DNA of 64,000 nt, taken from contig NZ_CP089932.1 in the NCBI RefSeq assembly GCF_021365465.1, positions 372,001 to 436,000 of the forward strand, in the 5' to 3' direction. The position numbers and the translations under genes were made by a program. The notes beneath the pieces were generated by a model. That model was not told the DNA's origin. It was given only the letters and a program-made list of their open reading frames with translations, and did no database searches. The DNA comes from Erwinia tracheiphila (lineage in GTDB: Bacteria; Pseudomonadota; Gammaproteobacteria; Enterobacterales; Enterobacteriaceae). Shown here one piece after another: positions 48,630-59,550 of this stretch. Each line of letters starts with the position of its first letter. Position 1 is the first letter of the stretch.

Positions 48630-49843
48630 TCATCGAACTTTCTTCACCAGTACCGGGATCTTACGTAGCTGATTAGCGAGCAGCAGGGCCGCTGCCAGCA
48701 TCACGGCAATAAAAGCCGATACGCCAGACCAGCCGGAACCAGCCCAGAAGGTGTCGCCCAGCGTGCCTGCGACGCTGGAACCCCAGATAGTAAAAGAACA
48801 GATAAAGTGAAGACGCCTCTCCTCTGGCACGCTGGCCGACCCAGCTACTGGCAACCGAATGGGCGGCAAAAAAACGTAGCAAACAGCATCAGTCCTGGCA
48901 GCACCAGAATCAAGGTAGTGAACTGGGTGGTAAGCAGGCCGGGCAGCATCAAACAGAGTGTGCCCATCAGTAGCCACGACCATGACGGGCAGTCATCTCG
49001 CCAGCACGCGTTGAATTGTACGTACCAGTCAGATAGACCACCGACAGCAAACCGACGACGGTCTGGCTGAGAGAAAAAGGGGCAGCCAGAAAACGAAGCT
49101 GCCCATCAAAATGAAGCCGACTATGAATAGCATGGGTGGACCCATATCCCGCCACTGAAACATAAAGTTGATCAGGAAGTTACGTGGCCGCAGCGAACTG
49201 GACCGAAAATATTGCGAAGCCGATAATAAACGGAAAAACAGCCTCTGCGGCGGCAAGTGCAAACAGGCCGACTATCATAAGTGACACATTCCACGAGAAA
49301 TGGTCCGCCCAGTATTCCTCTGGACAGGCGGCCCGTCAGCCCGCCAATTGAGTTGCCACTGATATTCAAGTCCATCGAAAAGGATAGAAACACCGGATGG
49401 ACCTCTTCACTGAGCTAGGTCATGGCCACCGCTGCCACGCCGCTGAGTGCCAGCCCGGCCAGGGCGCGCATCGCCGCTTATATCAGCGTGAAAAGCGCTG
49501 CCAGCAGCAGTGAGACGGACATGACCGATTTACGCCCGATGGCGTCTGACAGCGGACCGGTGATCAGCAAACCCAGTACCATCATCACGGTTGTCACTGA
49601 AAGGGAAAGGCTGCTTTGTGCGGGGTTGAGATGGAAGCTGCTTGAAAAAACCGGAAGGATAGGCTGAATGCAATAAAGTACAGCAAAGGTGGAAAACCCG
49701 ACGCAGAACAGCGCGAGAGTGGTATGCATAAATCTGTGGGTGCCACGGGTAATATAACTTTTATTTATGGACGTATTATCTGTATTAGCGGGTAAAACTA
49801 AACTGTCATCTTCTTCAGTGAGATTTTCCGGGTGCAACGCCAC
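48630..49843 (-). pseudogene. YnfM-like MFS transporter, pseudogene
   Basis: The frame starts MALHPENLTEEDDSLVLPAN, with a long cytoplasmic N-terminus and then RFMHTTLALFCVGFSTFAVL, YCIQPILPVFSSSFHLNPAQ and GPLSDAIGRKSVMSVSLLLA, as in E. coli YnfM. It breaks at about 49478. Further pieces in changing frames are DLNISGNSIGGLTGRLSRGI, LRPRNFLINFMFQWRDMGPP, TVVGLLSVVYLTGTYNSTRA, FFAAHSVASSWVGQRARGEA and VAGTLGDTFWAGSGWSGVSA, ending at 48630. At least five frame changes are needed. The transporter is dead. Confidence 0.85.
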
Positions 49844-50234
49844 GGGTTTATTTACTATCGATGCTACGAGAGTTCCTTATGATAATAACACGACATAAGA
49901 TAACCTTATTTTTCCCAGCCCGGGCAGTCTGCTCGCCGCATCTGGCGGCGCAAGTATCGGACTGTTTAAAATCAATGTAAATGGTAAGTGAAATATTTTT
50001 CGTTAAGAAATAACTGTCGCAGAGCAATGAATTTTATTAAGCACGTTAATTGGAAATTAAAAAAACTTACCACCTGACATTTCCCGGTCTCAGATATTAA
50101 TTTTCTGAAGTATTATATCATCTCCAGCAATAAAATCATTGGGTTGCATTGTGAGATGACGATACTATACTGAGCGCTTATTCTGAAATCTGTACGTTGA
50201 TATTATCGAATGTTATTGGCATCTGGAGGTTCTT
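49844..50234. other. Intergenic stretch upstream of the trehalase remnant
   Basis: About 390 AT-rich bases without a supported gene on either strand. Confidence 0.5.
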
Positions 50235-51527
50235 ATCGCTTCTGAACGAAACGACCTGACTGCTGACATTAACCTGACCGAGTATGAAGCCTGGTATCAA
50301 GATGATGAAACAAGGTGGGAATGCGTGGCTGGAGCGGGACCTGAAAATATCCGTGGCCTTCCTGCTTCCGATATTCTGACCCCCCGCTGGCCGCTATCAG
50401 GATCTCTTTGAGGCCGTTCAGGCTTCCCGGATCTTTGCTGACTGCGCGCCTAAATATGAACCTGAACGTATTTTATATCGTTATTATATTCAGCGTGAGC
50501 AGCACGATTTTAATTTGCTACATTTCGTTCTTGAGCATTTTAATCTGCCGAAAGTGCATGACAGCCGCTATGTTTCCGATCCCGGAAAAAAATATAGCGG
50601 AACATATAGATTCGCTGTGGCTGATATTAACGCGTCAACCTGAAAAACAGGCTGAATTCTCTTCGTTATTACCTCTGCCCGAACCTTACGTGGTGCCCTG
50701 AGGGTGCTTTGGTGAGGCGTATTACTGGGATTCCTGCTTCAGTATGTTAGGGGTTGCCGCAGGAGGGCAACCCTCCCTGTTGAGAAAGATGGCGGACAAC
50801 TTCGCGTGGATAATTGATACTTGGGGCCATATTCCGAACGGTAGTCGTACCTACTATCTCAGCCACCCGCAGCAGTCGGTGTTTGCCCTGATGGTGGAGC
50901 TTTTTGAGAAGGGTGGCGTTAACGCGGTGCGCCGCTATTTAAAACAGCTTAAGTGTGAATATGCTTTCTGGATGGTGCCGACCGCTTTGTGCCCAATGAG
51001 GCGTATCGCCATGTGGTTATGCTGGAAGGCGGCTCGGTACTGAACCTTTATTGTGATGATCGCGACACGCCGCGTGATGAATCCTGGGTTGACGATGTGG
51101 AAACGGTGAGAAACTCAGCGCGGCCTTGAGAGTATCCATACCACTCGTATCGTGCCCGATTGACATGAATGCGTTTCTCTACAAGCTGGAAACCAACCAT
51201 TGCGCGCCTCGCTGCACGACGCAATGATGCTCACACGGCAGAGCAGTTTCAGCAGAAAGCGGTGCGTCGTCGTACAAGCGTCGATAAATATCTGTGGGAT
51301 AATGACGCGCGTCCTTATCGCGATTATAACTGGTGCGAGCGGCAAAAAGCGGTGTTCTCCGCTGCTGCGGTGACGCCGCTGTATGTCGGCATGTCCAGCC
51401 TTGAACAGGCGACAGACACGGCTGCTGCGCTTCGTTCACACCTGATCGCGCCCTGTGGGCTGCTTTCCACAGTCAAGGAGAGCGGTGAACAATGGGACAG
51501 GCCAAACGGCTGGGTGCCAATACAGGG
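50235..51527 (+). pseudogene. treF: Cytoplasmic trehalase TreF, pseudogene
   Basis: GGAGG at about 50225-50229 is followed not by ATG but by ATC (50235-50237), then ASERNDLTADINLTEYEAWY, suggesting a lost start codon. ENIRGLPASDILTP reaches a six-C run (50380-50385), where an extra base shifts the frame; YQDLFEAVQASRIFADCAPK continues. A seven-A run (50586-50592) shifts it again to reach EHIDSLWLILTRQPEKQAEF. A TGA interrupts [19 protein letters not shown]. Later pieces include [36 protein letters not shown] and QWDRPNGWVPIQ, after which the C-terminal 100 or so residues are missing. TreF would have split intracellular trehalose to glucose. Confidence 0.88.
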
Positions 51528-51906
51528 GTCAGTTTGGATATCGAAAATTATTCTACTTTTAGCGTATTATTTAACCGACTTCACTCGTAAAGTATTGATT
51601 TATAGGAAGTAGCTATCGCTTTTAAATTATCGACTAATCTGTATCGCATTTAGGTTATCTGATTAGAAAAAATTCACGGAAAAACGGCGTATAGCGCGGG
51701 AGTACACACTACTGCGATAACATAACGCAACCGTACAATATTGTTCGTTTCTCAAACGCAGCGCTGATCTGACAGGGACTGCCATTTAAAGTGGTATCGG
51801 AAAAAACAGGCATATCAAGAACCACTTATTTCCGGCTGAAACGGCGGTTTACAGTTGAAAATAAAGAGGTATCATCGGCGATGTAATAATATACAGGGAG
51901 AAAAAA

Positions 51907-52720
51907 ATGGATGCGGCATTGCTTGATATGATGCGCTCTGGCGGAAGAAATAAAGCCTGGGCCGAAAAAAATGGTTAATCTCGAGGCCAGAAAGCTGATT
52001 AATACAGCGAATACGTTGTCCTCCTTCCATCTTCGGGATGGTCTGACCCGGATGAGGTTTGTCCAGGAAATAAAAGAGGTTGTTGAGCAGCAGTTTGCAG
52101 CCGCATGACGCGCAAAGTCTGATGAAGAATGCATGGCCTGTGTAAAAAGCCTCAGGGCAGAGACCGAAAATCTTGAAGAACAGGGTCGAATGCTGCGCAC
52201 GAAAGCGGCGAAACTTTATGCCAAAGTGGAGTTCGTCCGGGAAAATAACAAAATTATCGGGTATGTAATCAGTGCCGTTAAGATTGTTGTTTCCGGAATG
52301 GCTATTTTCGGCGGTGGGGTGATGATAGCTACAGGAACCCCTCTTGGAATACTTTCTGGCGCAATTCTTATTACCGATGGAATAAATCAAATATCGAAAG
52401 AGACAATAAACCTGTCGAAAATCTCCGATTCAAAATCAGAGAGTATAATTGCAGATCAGACGATGGAAATAGCAAAATTCATGGGTTTCAAACCTGAGTC
52501 TGGACTGGCGGTCTACAACTCTATATCACTGGCGTCCAGTATTTACAGTATAGTTGGGTTATCCAGAAGACCGGAGGCATGGCGGCTTTTCCGTTACCTG
52601 CCTGGTGACTTTTACAGGAAAGTAAATACCATGAGTAAACCAAAACTAACTATGAAGATAGCCGGATATGGGGTTAAGGCCAAAGTGATATTTGATCTTA
52701 TCAGCACAGACAATAACTAA
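51907..52720 (+). pseudogene. DUF4225-family gene, frameshifted
   Basis: The ATG at 51907 has GGGAG 6 bases upstream and reads MDAALLDMMRSGGRNKAWAE. At the seven-A run at 51965-51971 an extra A sends it to a stop; without it the frame continues as KMVNLEARKLINTANTLSSF and HLRDGLTRMRFVQEIKEVVE. A TGA at 52108-52110 follows QQFAAA. The same frame goes on with RAKSDEECMACVKSLRAETE, KAAKLYAKVEFVRENNKIIG, two hydrophobic helices (YVISAVKIVVSGMAIFGGGV and PLGILSGAILITDGINQI) and SKETINLSKIS to a TAA at 52720. This is the DUF4225 pattern as I recall it, seen near toxin loci in enterobacteria. An internal start at 52133 could still give a 195-residue C-terminal product. Confidence 0.75.
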
Positions 52721-52859
52721 ATTTTATTTACCCGACAAAACCGCCAGCATTTAAATGAAATGATTGGTGGTTGAGAAAATCCAATTATGCATACAGCAAA
52801 AAGTAACGATATACCACCACCAAAAGCATATCCGATGTCATCAATCTTTGAATAAATAA

Positions 52860-54174
52860 GACCCTGTAAATAATTCTGTGTAACTGCCACCACGTCAAAG
52901 GTGAACGCTCAGGCGGTCACCGAACTCAATAATAAAGCGGCTCATCGCCAGCCGACAGTTCTGGATCGGCATACTCCATTTTTTCGATGCCGACTGGATT
53001 GCCAGGTAAATAACCTTTCGCACTGAGTCATCCGTCGGGAATACCTTGCGTTTCTTAATGGCGGCACGGATCACGCTGTTCAGCGACTCAATGGCATTCG
53101 TGGTGTAGATAGCTTTTCGGATGTCAGACGGATAGCCGAAGAACGTATTGAGGTTTTCCCCGTGCGCACGCCAGCTTTTGCTGATTTGTGGATATTTGTC
53201 ATCCCATTCTTCGGCGAACGCAGCCAGCGCCATCCGTGCGGCCGCTTCTGTTGGTGCCTGATAAACGGTTTTCAGCCCGCCCGTGACCGCTTTGTAGTCC
53301 TTCCACGCCACGTATTTCAGGCGGTTACGCACCATGTGGATGATGCACAGCTGGATGTGAGTCTGCAGATAGACGCTGTTTATCGCATCCGGGAAGCCCT
53401 TCAGGCCATCCACGCAGGCAATCAGGATGTCCTGAAGGCCGCGATTTTTAAGTTCCGTCAGCACGTTCAGCCAGAACTTTGCACCTTCATTTTCAGCCAG
53501 CCACATCCCCGGAAGCTCTTTCCGGCCTTCGGTATTGATGCCCGGTGCCAGGAACACCGCTTTGTTAATCACGCTGCCATTCTGACGAACCTTAACAACA
53601 ATACAGTCCAGATAAACAATGGGATAGAGCGCATCCAGCTGGCGATTCTGCCATTCGGCGACCTGCTCTTTAACGGCATCCGTGACTTTTGATATCAGGG
53701 GCGGTGACACATCAGCATCGTACATCTCTTTGAACGTATCGACGATTTCCCGCGTGGTCATGCCTTTGGCATACAAGGATAAAATCTGGCTGTCCATCTG
53801 CGTGATACGCGTCTGATTCTTCTTAATCAGCTGAGGTTCAAAGGTATTTTCCCGGTCGCGCGGCGTGTTTAGCCCGATTTCACCGTCGTTGCACAGCAGC
53901 GTTTTCGAAGAGTAGCCGTTGCGGGTATTGGTGCCGGTTTTAGGGGCATTTTTCTCATGCCCGAGGTGGTCAGTCAGTTCTGCATTGAGTGCCGTTTCAA
54001 CGGTCAGCTTCGTGAGCATGCGGGAAAACTGATTAAGGCCGGCCTCAGTTTTGAGGCCTTTGGCCAGTTCAGCAGCAAGGGCCTTAAGTTTCTTCTCGTC
54101 CATAATTTGCCTGTCTCCATTGTTGGAGTGAACATATCAAAAACAGGCAATTACACAATTTTAATTACAGTCTC
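52860..54174 (-). mobile_element. IS256-family insertion sequence, copy C
   Basis: This 1,315-bp element has inverted repeats GACCCTGTAAATAATTCTGT on the left and GAGACTGTAATTAAAATTGT on the complement of the right end. The 8-bp target duplication ATAAATAA (52852-52859 and 54175-54182) is perfect. It differs from copies A and B by scattered changes, so it was inserted from a diverged lineage of the element. Confidence 0.93.
52895..54103 (-). CDS. IS256-family transposase (copy C)
   Basis: The 402-residue transposase is unbroken and about 93 percent identical by eye to copy A. It keeps YPIVYLDCIVVKVRQNGSVI, CVDGLKGFPDAINSVYLQTH and TTNAIESLNSVIRAAIKKRK, so the acidic catalytic positions are present. 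Differences such as GLNQFSRM for DLNQFSRM and APGINTEGRKELPGMW for ALGINTEGQKELLGMW are scattered along the protein. Confidence 0.93.
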   Translation of the reverse strand: MDEKKLKALAAELAKGLKTEAGLNQFSRMLTKLTVETALNAELTDHLGHEKNAPKTGTNTRNGYSSKTLLCNDGEIGLNTPRDRENTFEPQLIKKNQTRITQMDSQILSLYAKGMTTREIVDTFKEMYDADVSPPLISKVTDAVKEQVAEWQNRQLDALYPIVYLDCIVVKVRQNGSVINKAVFLAPGINTEGRKELPGMWLAENEGAKFWLNVLTELKNRGLQDILIACVDGLKGFPDAINSVYLQTHIQLCIIHMVRNRLKYVAWKDYKAVTGGLKTVYQAPTEAAARMALAAFAEEWDDKYPQISKSWRAHGENLNTFFGYPSDIRKAIYTTNAIESLNSVIRAAIKKRKVFPTDDSVRKVIYLAIQSASKKWSMPIQNCRLAMSRFIIEFGDRLSVHL

Positions 54175-54532
54175 ATAAATAAGGAACAAAAAACACGCAA
54201 CACAACAACAAAGGACCCACAGAAAAATTTTAAATCTTTTGGCTAAATCGCTGATAACTTCGTCAAATGTTCCGCCAAAGTTATCGATATTATTCTGAAG
54301 TTTCTGTAATTCCTTCATCGTAAAACCCGATACCAGAAGACGATCTTTACTAAAATCCATAGTCATTTCATCAACTTCCTTATCCTAATCAACCCGGCGC
54401 TTGTTATTCGATTTTTGTAGGTATGCATGGTTTAATCCTGACTTCAATAGCGTATATTCACTCATTTTCATAGTGTTTACACCTTTCATCGATATAATTA
54501 TAGATTACTCATGACGAGTATACAAAATAATC

Positions 54533-55341
54533 GGTTCTGTCGCATTAAGCCGGGGGCAGGTAACATGCTGTTTTTTTATAATGTTGCCGACTATGTCCCT
54601 GATCCGAAAATCTTTCCGACGCCTCCATTACCCCACTGATGTTATCGCCCGGTGTGTCCGCTGGTACCTGGCGTACTCACTCAGCCTGTGCAACCTCGAA
54701 GAGATGATGGTTGAGCGGGGCATTATTGTTGATCACTCCACGCTTCACCGCCGGGTCATCCGCCTGGTGCCGGTGCTGGATAAGGCGTTCCGACTGCCTG
54801 AACGCCCGACGGGTCGCCGCTGGTGAATGGACGAAACCTACATCAGAGTCAGAGGGCAGTGGAAATACCTGTAGCAGGCCGTCGATATTACAGGGTAGAG
54901 CATTGATTTCCTGCTGACTGCCAGACGGGATGCCGCCGCAGCACTGTGTTTCTTTCGTAAGGCCGTTCGCCACCACGGTGAGCCGGAAATGATAACCATC
55001 GATAAAAGTTGGTGCCAGTACGGCAGCGCGGACCACACTCAATGCCGACAAACCCGCAGAGGAAAGTATCACTATCAGGCAGAACAAATATCTGAACAAC
55101 CTTGTGGAGCAGGCTCACCGGAACATCAAACGACGGACGCGGGCGATGCCGGGATTCAAATCATTCAGGCGGGCACAGACCATACTTGCGGGTATTGAAC
55201 TGGTAAACATGATCCGTAAAGGACAGCTTCATCATCCAGTTGGTGAAGGATTGTCGTCTGCAGAACCATTTTATCTGCTGGCTGCCTGAAAAACAGGCAG
55301 CGCAGATTTCATCATCTTCACTCCGTTAACGCGACAGAGCC
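54533..55341 (+). mobile_element. IS6-family insertion sequence, copy 2, dead
   Basis: The ends GGTTCTGTCGCATTAA (54533) and TTAACGCGACAGAGCC (55341) are IS6-type inverted repeats about 809 bp apart, full length for an IS6 element. No target duplication is visible (AAATAATC against AAAATGAC). Confidence 0.87.
54595..55287 (+). pseudogene. IS6-family transposase (copy 2), multiple stops
   Basis: MSLIRKSFRRLHYPTDVIAR and LCNLEEMMVERGIIVDHSTL begin the frame, which reaches FRLPERPTGRRW and a TGA. It continues in frame with MDETYIRVRGQWKYL, a TAG, QAVDITG, another TAG, and SIDFLLTARRDAAAALCFFR. After ITIDKS a one-base shift near 55010 leads to NLVEQAHRNIKRRTRAMPGF and the usual end. Three nonsense codons and a frameshift make it an old, dead copy, related to but distinct from IS6 copy 1. 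Confidence 0.9.
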
Positions 55342-55796
55342 AAAATGACGAGTACGGGATCACTTATCTGTATCGTGCCAGAAATGTTGCTTCACGTGCG
55401 CTTCCAGCATCAACGACATGGCGTCAACATCAAGTTCCCCGTTACTTTTCTTGAAATTGTAGCGACCAGAGCACACCATGCCAGGTGCCCGTTTTTTCCA
55501 TATTTCTCATTTCATCACCAGCCCAGGGGCTGTCCTTCAGCACTGATGTTTGTCATCGAGTTCCACCAGTCGTCGGTTCATCTGATCGGGATGCTCCCGG
55601 TATACCTCACCGCTGACTGGCGCCAGTTGCCGGGTAGGTGTAGTGATCATCATTGTGCGTCACTACAGGTACAGTTGTTCCCAGATATGCCGAATTCAGG
55701 CACTCTACAGAAATAAAGTCATTTTCTAACAGAAATTTTTTTTGATGATGATAAAAAAGGGGGTTAAAAGCCAGTTACGAATACGAAAGGAATCCT
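55342..55796. other. Region upstream of the large toxin-like gene
   Basis: About 455 bases. A 123-codon plus-strand frame at 55345-55716 shows no motif and no ribosome site. The region should hold the promoter of the large gene; I looked for an hrp-box-like pair (GGAACC with CCAC about 16 bases on) and did not see one. Confidence 0.45.
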
Positions 55797-58235
55797 ATGC
55801 CCCCTGTAAACCCACCAAACCCCACCTCATCAAACAATATATCCTGGGTATCCAGGGATAGTTCAAATCCGGAAGACCAGGATATCTGGTTTGACGCCAT
55901 CGACCACATTGAAATGGAAGAGGCCTGGTTTGAGGGGGCTGAAGCCTTTGACATTCATGAAGAACATCAGACTGCCCCGTCATCTTCTGCCGGAGAAGCC
56001 GCAGATTCCCGGGTTCCGTTCACGGAAGACTGTCGCCGCGGCGTTCAGCAGCTTGTTCGTACCCTGGGAGAATACGGGGAGAGCAGAATGCTTTCTGCCT
56101 GCCTTTCTAAAATACTTCCCGGCACCCCGACTAGTCTCGTTATCGCAGCAAACAGTCTGTATACCGCAGTGACTGAACGACGGAATATTGATACTGCAGT
56201 ACTGCATACTCTCGGGCTGGCATCCTGTTACCTTCCTGAGAATATTAATATTGTATCCCGGCTGGCATCCTTTCTCAGGGATACCGTTACCGGGTGGACA
56301 GATGAGACTTTTCTGCAGCAGTTTCTGGGAAACGAAGAAAATCACACATCCACCCACCTGTTTACAGCCCTTGCGATAACGGCCATTGTGGCAGGACGCT
56401 GGATGAAAGACGAAGGGCCCCCGCAGCGCGGTGTTCTGAAGGTCCCGGCCTTTATGGCTAATATTTTTATCCGCGCCAGTCATTACTGGACAGCGCTGGG
56501 AAATATGGCGGGCAGTCTCCCATCCGGCACAGCAATCCCGGAAAATACCGGCACATCACAACCCGCTCCCGCTTTTGAGGTCGATACGCAGATGGAAATG
56601 ACCGAAGATGTATGTGATGCCACAGCTTCCGGCACCTCAGCACCACGGCTCACCGCATTCTCGTCAAATTCAACTGCCCGTCCTGAGGCTTACACCCATG
56701 CGACGGTACAGAACAGGCCCGCTCCTGCGTCCGGGAAAAATACCCGTATCTCTGTACCTGAACAGACACATTATCTGGCTGTGGAGAAACTCCGGCAGGA
56801 AAGCGGTCTTTCAGACCTGTTATATTGTGCGACCAGTAAAACTGAGAGCCGCCAGCAAACAAACGAAAATATTATTACCAGCACGTATTTCAATACAAAA
56901 TGTGATGCCACCGATTATCCTGAACCGTTGACGAAAGGGGCTGATAGCATACCTGTTCACACAGACATAACGGAAACACAGGTATCCTCGGCAGCAACAA
57001 GCCGGAGTGGCGGGGATGCTTTGCTTCCCCTGGTGATGACGGGGGCAGTAGCGGTGCCCGTGGCAACGTCTTATATGCAGGCCCTGAAAAATAAACCGGT
57101 CATTGCAGCCGGAGCCACTGCGGCCCTGACCGGGGCGGGCATTGCGGGAAAATTGCTGTGGGATAAATTGTCCACACACAATCCGGAAGGAAGCGTTGAT
57201 GATATTGAAAAAGGTGTGGTTATAGGAAGGAAGGGATTGGAAATGAAGAATATAATCAAGCTATAGAGTTAATTAATTCTCTTGAAGTAAGTGATCTTGA
57301 TTTTATTTTTGCAGATAGTAATGTTACTTTAACATCGGCTATAAGAATGAAGCGAGATAATCGACAACAAGAAGAAATCACCCTGGATTTCAATGAGGAA
57401 AACATTCCATTTTTTATAGACTCAATACTCAAATAAATACGAGATGCAAAAATTAAAGAGATCTTTCAGGAAATATTCACTAATAATAAAAATTCATCAG
57501 GGAAGGTTAAAGGTAGTGAAAATCTCAGGGCTTTACTTTTAAGTCTGGATGATATTATTATTTTCCTGCTAAATAACAAAAATACAATTAGTGATAATCA
57601 ATTCTCAGAAGGTCGTGATACAATCATATCATTCTGGACTTTATTCAGGAGAGGGACCTTTCCTGCTCAATATATAAAGTTAATAGATAAAATCTATGCA
57701 AATATGATCTTTATTACATCAACGGTTGATGATATACCTGAGATGTTAAACTTTGTCATTAATAATATAAAAAATGTTTCATTTAAACGTGAGGTGAAAT
57801 CTATTTCAGAAAAAATATATGCATCATTAGATAAAGTAGCTGGTTATGCAGAGGATGATAAAAAAATCCATTTACTTATGGAGCATATTTCATTGCTTAC
57901 CGAGTTCGCTACTGATTTTCATATGACGCACGGGGTAAGCAAATCATATAAATTGAGTGTGAAGTTGATTAAAAAACTCTGGAATCTGGCTGATTCTTTA
58001 CCTGAATTAAGTAGTCAATCTAAAATAAGGAAGTTTGTAGAGTATAGACAGCTGGTACAATCCGGAGGGGAGGTGCTAAGTATGATTGAAAACCTGTTCC
58101 CTCCAATTTTTGATCCTAACTCATATATAGATAATTTTATAGATAATGGGATTAAAGAATTTGAGAAAATAAGCGGTAAAAAACTGGGTTTGAAACCGTA
58201 TAGCATTATTCATGCTACTCGCCATGTCCATAGAT

Positions 58236-59550
58236 GGGACTTCCCCGATCATGGTGGGAGACTCAGAACGCCATGTTCAGCTTCCCGTAGTGGAACATTA
58301 CGCCCAGCTTGAACCGTTCTTTATTCCTGAAGCCCCGTGACTTGATCCTCAGCAACCGTATTTTACTGTTCAGAGACTCCGCATTGCCGTTCGATACCCG
58401 GTTTTTCATCGCATTCAGAATGCCGTAAAGCCGCTTTGCCACCATGCGGGCAATGCTGACCATGAGTGGTATGCCGGTGTCTTTAGCCATCGCCATCCAT
58501 TCCTGCCACAACTTACGGCTATGGTCGTCATAGCGGCGGTGCCACAGATCGCGGGCAAGCTCTTTCATTACCCAGCACTGGTTCGTTTGCGGTAACACCA
58601 GCCGGGCAACTTCTAACCTCTCAGCGCGGCGCCCAAAGCGATTTTGTTTGCTGTAAAACCATAAGTAGCGTGAGCGGTGGGCGTCTTTCCTGTCTGACGA
58701 CGGGATCTGTTTCATCTCAGCCTGACGGGTTTTATCAACGATGGCGCACAACATTTTTGCCACATGGAAGTGATCGAAGGCGATTTTATCCACGGCATTG
58801 GGGAGATGGATGCGTGCAGCACTGATATAGGCCGTGTTCATGTCCATAGACAGCGTTTTTATCTCTTCAAGCTGGTGATCTCTCAGGCTACGCAGATAAC
58901 TGGCAAGACTTTCTACACCGCGATCGTCGGTCAGTTGCAAAGCGCGTCCCTGCCTGTCAGAGATAACGGTGACGTACTGGTGTCCTTTTTTGAACCCGAC
59001 TTCATCCACGCAGAGATGACGGGCCGATAAGGGTTGTTTTATCCGGGCCAGGCCTCGTTTTACTGCGCGCATCATGATGCCGTCCACGGCATTCCAACTG
59101 AGTTTGAGCTGCTTTCTGACAGCATCCACGGTGCTAATTTTCAGCCATGAAAGAACAAAGGCTTCGAACAACAGGGTGTAGCGGCTGCCTGGCCCCGCCC
59201 ACGGAACCGGCAGTGTCTGGCAACCGTGCTCGGGGCAGTCAATGCGGGGTACATCAGCTTCAACCAGCGTGGTGAATTGACAGGTATCGAGGTGACGCCA
59301 TTTGCGACGCCGGTGGTCATGTATGGGGCAGGATTTACCGCATGTTGGACAGGTCAGTTGAGTGTGCCCGACAATGCCGACAATCACAGTCACTGAACCA
59401 GATTTTTCATCAAGAGAAAGGGATTTTACCTGCCACGGTGCGGACAGGTTAAGGATATGGGCATAGAGGGACTTTTCGTCCATGGCAGACTCCTCAGAAA
59501 ATCAAGACTGCCATCATAATGCCCTTAGCCACCACAACAGGGGAAGACCC
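58236..59550 (-). mobile_element. ISL3-family insertion sequence
   Basis: This 1,315-bp element has ends GGGACTTCCCC and, on the complement of the other end, GGGTCTTCCCC, both leading to TGGTGG. The 8-bp target duplication CCATAGAT (58228-58235 and 59551-59558) is perfect. It is inserted in part 2 of the large toxin-like gene. Element plus one target copy is 1,323 bp, a multiple of three. Confidence 0.93.
58263..59483 (-). CDS. ISL3-family transposase
   Basis: The 406-residue transposase is intact. It has the N-terminal zinc-binding part (QLTCPTCGKSCPIHDHRRRK, VPRIDCPEHGCQTLPVPWAG), a helix-turn-helix region, and the catalytic core ARHLCVDEVGFKKGHQYVTV, LSMDMNTAYISAARIHLPNA, IAFDHFHVAKMLCAIVDKTR and GNAESLNSKIRLLRIKSRGF with the last acid, typical of ISL3. 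The start codon lies close to the inverted repeat, as usual. Confidence 0.94.
   Translation of the reverse strand: MDEKSLYAHILNLSAPWQVKSLSLDEKSGSVTVIVGIVGHTQLTCPTCGKSCPIHDHRRRKWRHLDTCQFTTLVEADVPRIDCPEHGCQTLPVPWAGPGSRYTLLFEAFVLSWLKISTVDAVRKQLKLSWNAVDGIMMRAVKRGLARIKQPLSARHLCVDEVGFKKGHQYVTVISDRQGRALQLTDDRGVESLASYLRSLRDHQLEEIKTLSMDMNTAYISAARIHLPNAVDKIAFDHFHVAKMLCAIVDKTRQAEMKQIPSSDRKDAHRSRYLWFYSKQNRFGRRAERLEVARLVLPQTNQCWVMKELARDLWHRRYDDHSRKLWQEWMAMAKDTGIPLMVSIARMVAKRLYGILNAMKNRVSNGNAESLNSKIRLLRIKSRGFRNKERFKLGVMFHYGKLNMAF

Larger units (their letters stand above)
52717..54366 (-). pseudogene. Small two-helix membrane protein gene split by IS256 copy C
   Basis: The frame from the ATG at 54364-54366 (AAGGAAG upstream) reads MTMDFSKDRLLVSGFTMKEL, an amphipathic middle (FGGTFDEVISDLAKRF), and a helix KIFLWVLCCCVACFLFLIY. 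Then it enters the IS256 end and stops after ETVIKIV. Removing the IS and one 8-bp target copy restores SKIDDIGYAFGGGISLLFAV and CIIGFSQPPIISFKCWRFCR, ending VNKI at a TAG (52717-52719). The rebuilt protein is 108 residues with two helices. Its stop codon overlaps that of the convergent DUF4225 gene. I do not know the family. Its position suggests it worked with that gene, for example as an immunity protein; this is inference. Confidence 0.75.

Noticed and set aside
55342..55796. hrp-box promoter upstream of the large toxin-like gene
   Set aside because: No GGAACC-N15/16-CCAC pattern was found by eye.
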